Of a stretch of DNA of 64,000 bases, positions 62,164 to 64,000 are shown piece after piece (the first letter of the stretch is position 1; each line of letters opens with the position of its first letter). The stretch lies in contig NZ_NFIV01000003.1 of the NCBI RefSeq assembly GCF_002159555.1, forward strand, positions 1 through 64,000, read 5' to 3'. Source of the DNA: Muribaculum sp. An289. GTDB taxonomy: Bacteria; Bacteroidota; Bacteroidia; Bacteroidales; UBA932. A program made the position numbers and the translations under genes. Under the pieces are notes generated by a model. The model was not told where the DNA came from. It worked only from the letters and a program-made list of their open reading frames with translations, and did not search any database.

Positions 62164-62610
62164 ATGGCAAAAGAAGTTACCGGATTTATTAAATTGCAAA
62201 TCAAAGGCGGTGCGGCAAATCCTTCACCTCCAGTGGGACCTGCTCTTGGTTCCAAGGGACTGAATATAATGGATTTCTGCAAACAGTTCAATGCCCGCAC
62301 ACAGGATAAGGCCGGAAAGGTCTTGCCGGTCGTTATTACTGTCTACAGTGACAAGTCATTTTCTTTCACTGTAAAGCAGCCGCCAGTAGCTGTCCAGTTG
62401 AAGGAAGCAGCTAAAATCAGTTCAGGATCGGCCGAGCCTAACCGTAAGAAAGTGGCTACGATTACCTGGGATCAGGTACGCGCAATCGCTCAGGACAAGC
62501 TTCCTGACATGAACGCTTTCACGGTTAAGTCTGCCATGAAGATGGTTGCCGGTACTGCAAGGAGCATGGGTATCAATATCGAAGGCGAATTCCCTTCCGA
62601 TTTAAATTAA
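62164..62610 (+). CDS. rplK: Ribosomal protein L11
   Basis: The 148 aa product has the L11 motifs [21 protein letters not shown] near 8-28, [13 protein letters not shown] and the C-terminal [13 protein letters not shown]. It forms the GTPase-associated centre with 23S rRNA. Start 8 nt after nusG. Confidence 0.97.
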   Translation: MAKEVTGFIKLQIKGGAANPSPPVGPALGSKGLNIMDFCKQFNARTQDKAGKVLPVVITVYSDKSFSFTVKQPPVAVQLKEAAKISSGSAEPNRKKVATITWDQVRAIAQDKLPDMNAFTVKSAMKMVAGTARSMGINIEGEFPSDLN

Positions 62611-62619
62611 TGCGGAGCA

Positions 62620-63321
62620 ATGAGTAAGTTGACAAAAAACCAAAAGATTGCACTTGAAAAGTACGACAGTGCTAAACTTTATAATATGTCCGAGGCATGC
62701 AGGCTGGTAAAGGAACTTACCTATACCAAATTCGATGCTTCGGTCGAGATTGCCGTATCTTTGGGCGTGGATCCGCGCAAGGCAAACCAGATGGTTCGTG
62801 GCGTCGTGACCCTTCCTAACGGTACCGGAAAGGAGACTTCCGTTCTCGTGCTCTGTACTCCTGACAAAGAGAATGAAGCCAAGGAAGCCGGAGCCGATTA
62901 TGTCGGACTCGATGAGTACATCGATAAGATCAAGGGCGGATGGACGGATGTCGATGTGATTATCTGTACCCCATCCGTGATGGCAAAGGTCGGTGCCATA
63001 GGACGTATCCTCGGCCCGAGAGGCCTGATGCCTAACCCTAAGACCGGTACCGTTACCATGGATGTCGCTTCAGCAGTCAGGGAAGTCAAGGCCGGAAAGA
63101 TAGATTTCAAGGTAGACAAGACAGGTATTGTACACGCTGCCATTGGAAAGGTGTCTTTCACAGCCGAGCAGATTTTCCAGAATGCGCTGGAATTCCTCAA
63201 CGTAATTGTAAAGCTTAAACCTCAGGCTTTGAAAGGAACATACATCAAATCCATCTCATTGTGTTCGACTATGAGCCCTGGTGTCAAAGTGGATGTTAAA
63301 ACTTTCAGTGCTGCTGAATAA
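62620..63321 (+). CDS. rplA: Ribosomal protein L1
   Basis: The 233 aa product shows [20 protein letters not shown] near 47-66 and the L1 signature [18 protein letters not shown] near 126-143. It is a stalk-side protein and, in many bacteria, represses its own L11-L1 transcript. It is 9 nt from rplK and 12 nt from rplJ. Confidence 0.97.
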   Translation: MSKLTKNQKIALEKYDSAKLYNMSEACRLVKELTYTKFDASVEIAVSLGVDPRKANQMVRGVVTLPNGTGKETSVLVLCTPDKENEAKEAGADYVGLDEYIDKIKGGWTDVDVIICTPSVMAKVGAIGRILGPRGLMPNPKTGTVTMDVASAVREVKAGKIDFKVDKTGIVHAAIGKVSFTAEQIFQNALEFLNVIVKLKPQALKGTYIKSISLCSTMSPGVKVDVKTFSAAE

Positions 63322-63333
63322 ATAATTTCGGTC

Positions 63334-63855
63334 ATGAGAAAAGAAGAAAAAGCACAAATTATTGATGTAATTGCAGCACAGCTTAAAGAAACTCCGAGTT
63401 TTTATATTACGGATATAGCCGGTTTGAATGCGGAGCAGACTACACGTCTCCGCCGTGCTTGCTTTGAAAAGGAAATCAAGCTTATGGTCGTGAAGAACAC
63501 TTTGTTCCGCAAGGCCATAGAACGCAATGCCAACAAGGAAGTCGAGAGTCTGTATCCATTGCTGAAGGGATCGACCGCCATCATGTTCACTGTCAGCCCT
63601 AACGCCCCAGCAAAACTGATTAAGGAGCTCGGTGCGGATTTGGGCAAACCTGAGCTGAAAGGAGCGTATGTACAGGAATGCGCATACGTCGGCGCTTCAA
63701 ACCTTCAGGTTCTGGTGGATATCAAGTCCCGCGAGGAACTCATCGGCGATATCGTCGGATTGCTCCAGTCTCCTGCACGCAATGTCATTTCGGCCCTTCA
63801 GTCGGCCGGCGGCAAGCTTGCTGGTATAGTTAAAACCCTTTCAGAAAGAGAATAA
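63334..63855 (+). CDS. rplJ: Ribosomal protein L10
   Basis: The 173 aa product has the L10 pattern FYITDIAGLNAEQTTRLRR near 23-41, KLMVVKNTLFRKAIE and the C-terminal helix NVISALQSAGGKLAGIVKTL that binds L7/L12 dimers. In this cluster it follows rplA with only 12 nt between them, so there is no room for a long L10 leader. Confidence 0.96.
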   Translation: MRKEEKAQIIDVIAAQLKETPSFYITDIAGLNAEQTTRLRRACFEKEIKLMVVKNTLFRKAIERNANKEVESLYPLLKGSTAIMFTVSPNAPAKLIKELGADLGKPELKGAYVQECAYVGASNLQVLVDIKSREELIGDIVGLLQSPARNVISALQSAGGKLAGIVKTLSERE

Positions 63856-63886
63856 ATAATTAAAAACAATTAAATAAGTAAAAATT

Positions 63887-64000
63887 ATGGCAGATATTAA
63901 AGCATTGGCAGAGCAGTTGGTAGGACTGACTGTTAAAGAAGTTCAGGAATTGGCTCAGATTCTTAAAGAAGAGTATGGTATCGAGCCGGCAGCCGCTGCT
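63887..64000 (+). CDS. rplL: Ribosomal protein L7/L12 (5' part, cut by window end)
   Basis: Thirty-eight codons are visible, starting [20 protein letters not shown] and continuing to the PAAAA hinge start. The N-terminal dimerisation helix pair and the beginning of the Ala-rich hinge fit L7/L12. It starts 31 nt after rplJ. Confidence 0.93.
   Translation, partial: MADIKALAEQLVGLTVKEVQELAQILKEEYGIEPAAAA

Overview
This window is chromosomal DNA from a member of the Bacteroidales. The evidence is a SusC/SusD pair with lipoprotein partners, a BACON-domain lipoprotein, the Bacteroidetes form of RNA polymerase omega, BamA/Skp and BamD genes, and promoters of the Bacteroidetes type (TTTG, 19 nt, TAnnTTTG) in front of all four tRNA units that have their own promoter. 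Base composition is close to balanced. The genus cannot be fixed from what is visible; Rikenellaceae or a relative is a guess.

Layout. 1-913: 3' end of a 23S rRNA, 5S rRNA and terminator. 1170-4826: an Ig-like lipoprotein and a three-gene ECF sigma unit. 4944-6725 (minus): an OadA-like carboxyltransferase. 6939-8058: tRNA-His, a DUF4465 lipoprotein and tRNA-Ala. 8433-11151: an LPP20/CsgG-like cell-envelope operon with at least two apparent frame breaks and a decayed tail. 11161-11682: a YafQ-type toxin-antitoxin pair. 11819-15085: a secreted GH2 beta-galactosidase. 15147-15219: tRNA-Thr(CGT), minus strand. 15278-21466: four tightly packed genes (GT2; HIT-like/SpoIID fusion; AmpG-like permease; NamZ-like muramidase) that look like a muropeptide uptake and recycling unit. 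21506-29329: a membrane-anchored unknown, ABC exporter, acyl-CoA synthetase, dCMP deaminase and S41 protease. 29319-34006: SDR (minus), trxB, bamD, rpoZ, recN. 34003-38254 (minus): LysM/PBP1 protein, GT4 glycosyltransferase, Skp-like protein, pdxJ. 38345-43083: nadK, uppS, bamA, skp. 43345-47617: KorA, KorB, glutamate dehydrogenase. 47689-48471 (minus): murI. 48703-56213: SusC, SusD, a surface lipoprotein and a BACON lipoprotein. 56336-59479: purA, dxs. 59571-64000: the tRNA-Thr-Tyr-Gly-Thr, tuf, tRNA-Trp, secE, nusG, rplK, rplA, rplJ, rplL translation cluster, which runs off the end of the window.

How the genes work together. Much of the window serves the envelope: outer-membrane protein assembly (BamA, BamD, two Skp-like chaperones), undecaprenyl-PP synthesis (UppS, with DXS feeding isoprenoid supply), D-glutamate supply (MurI), and the proposed wall-recycling unit. 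Anaerobic carbon metabolism is represented by KorAB, OadA and GdhA.

The points most worth a second look are the SpoIID domain fused to a HIT-like nucleotidyl-phosphorylase domain with no export signal, inside an AmpG/NamZ operon; the frame breaks in the LPP20/CsgG operon, one of them at a run of nine A; the missing biotinyl lysine in the OadA-like protein; and the three-gene ECF unit with two unrecognised partner proteins.
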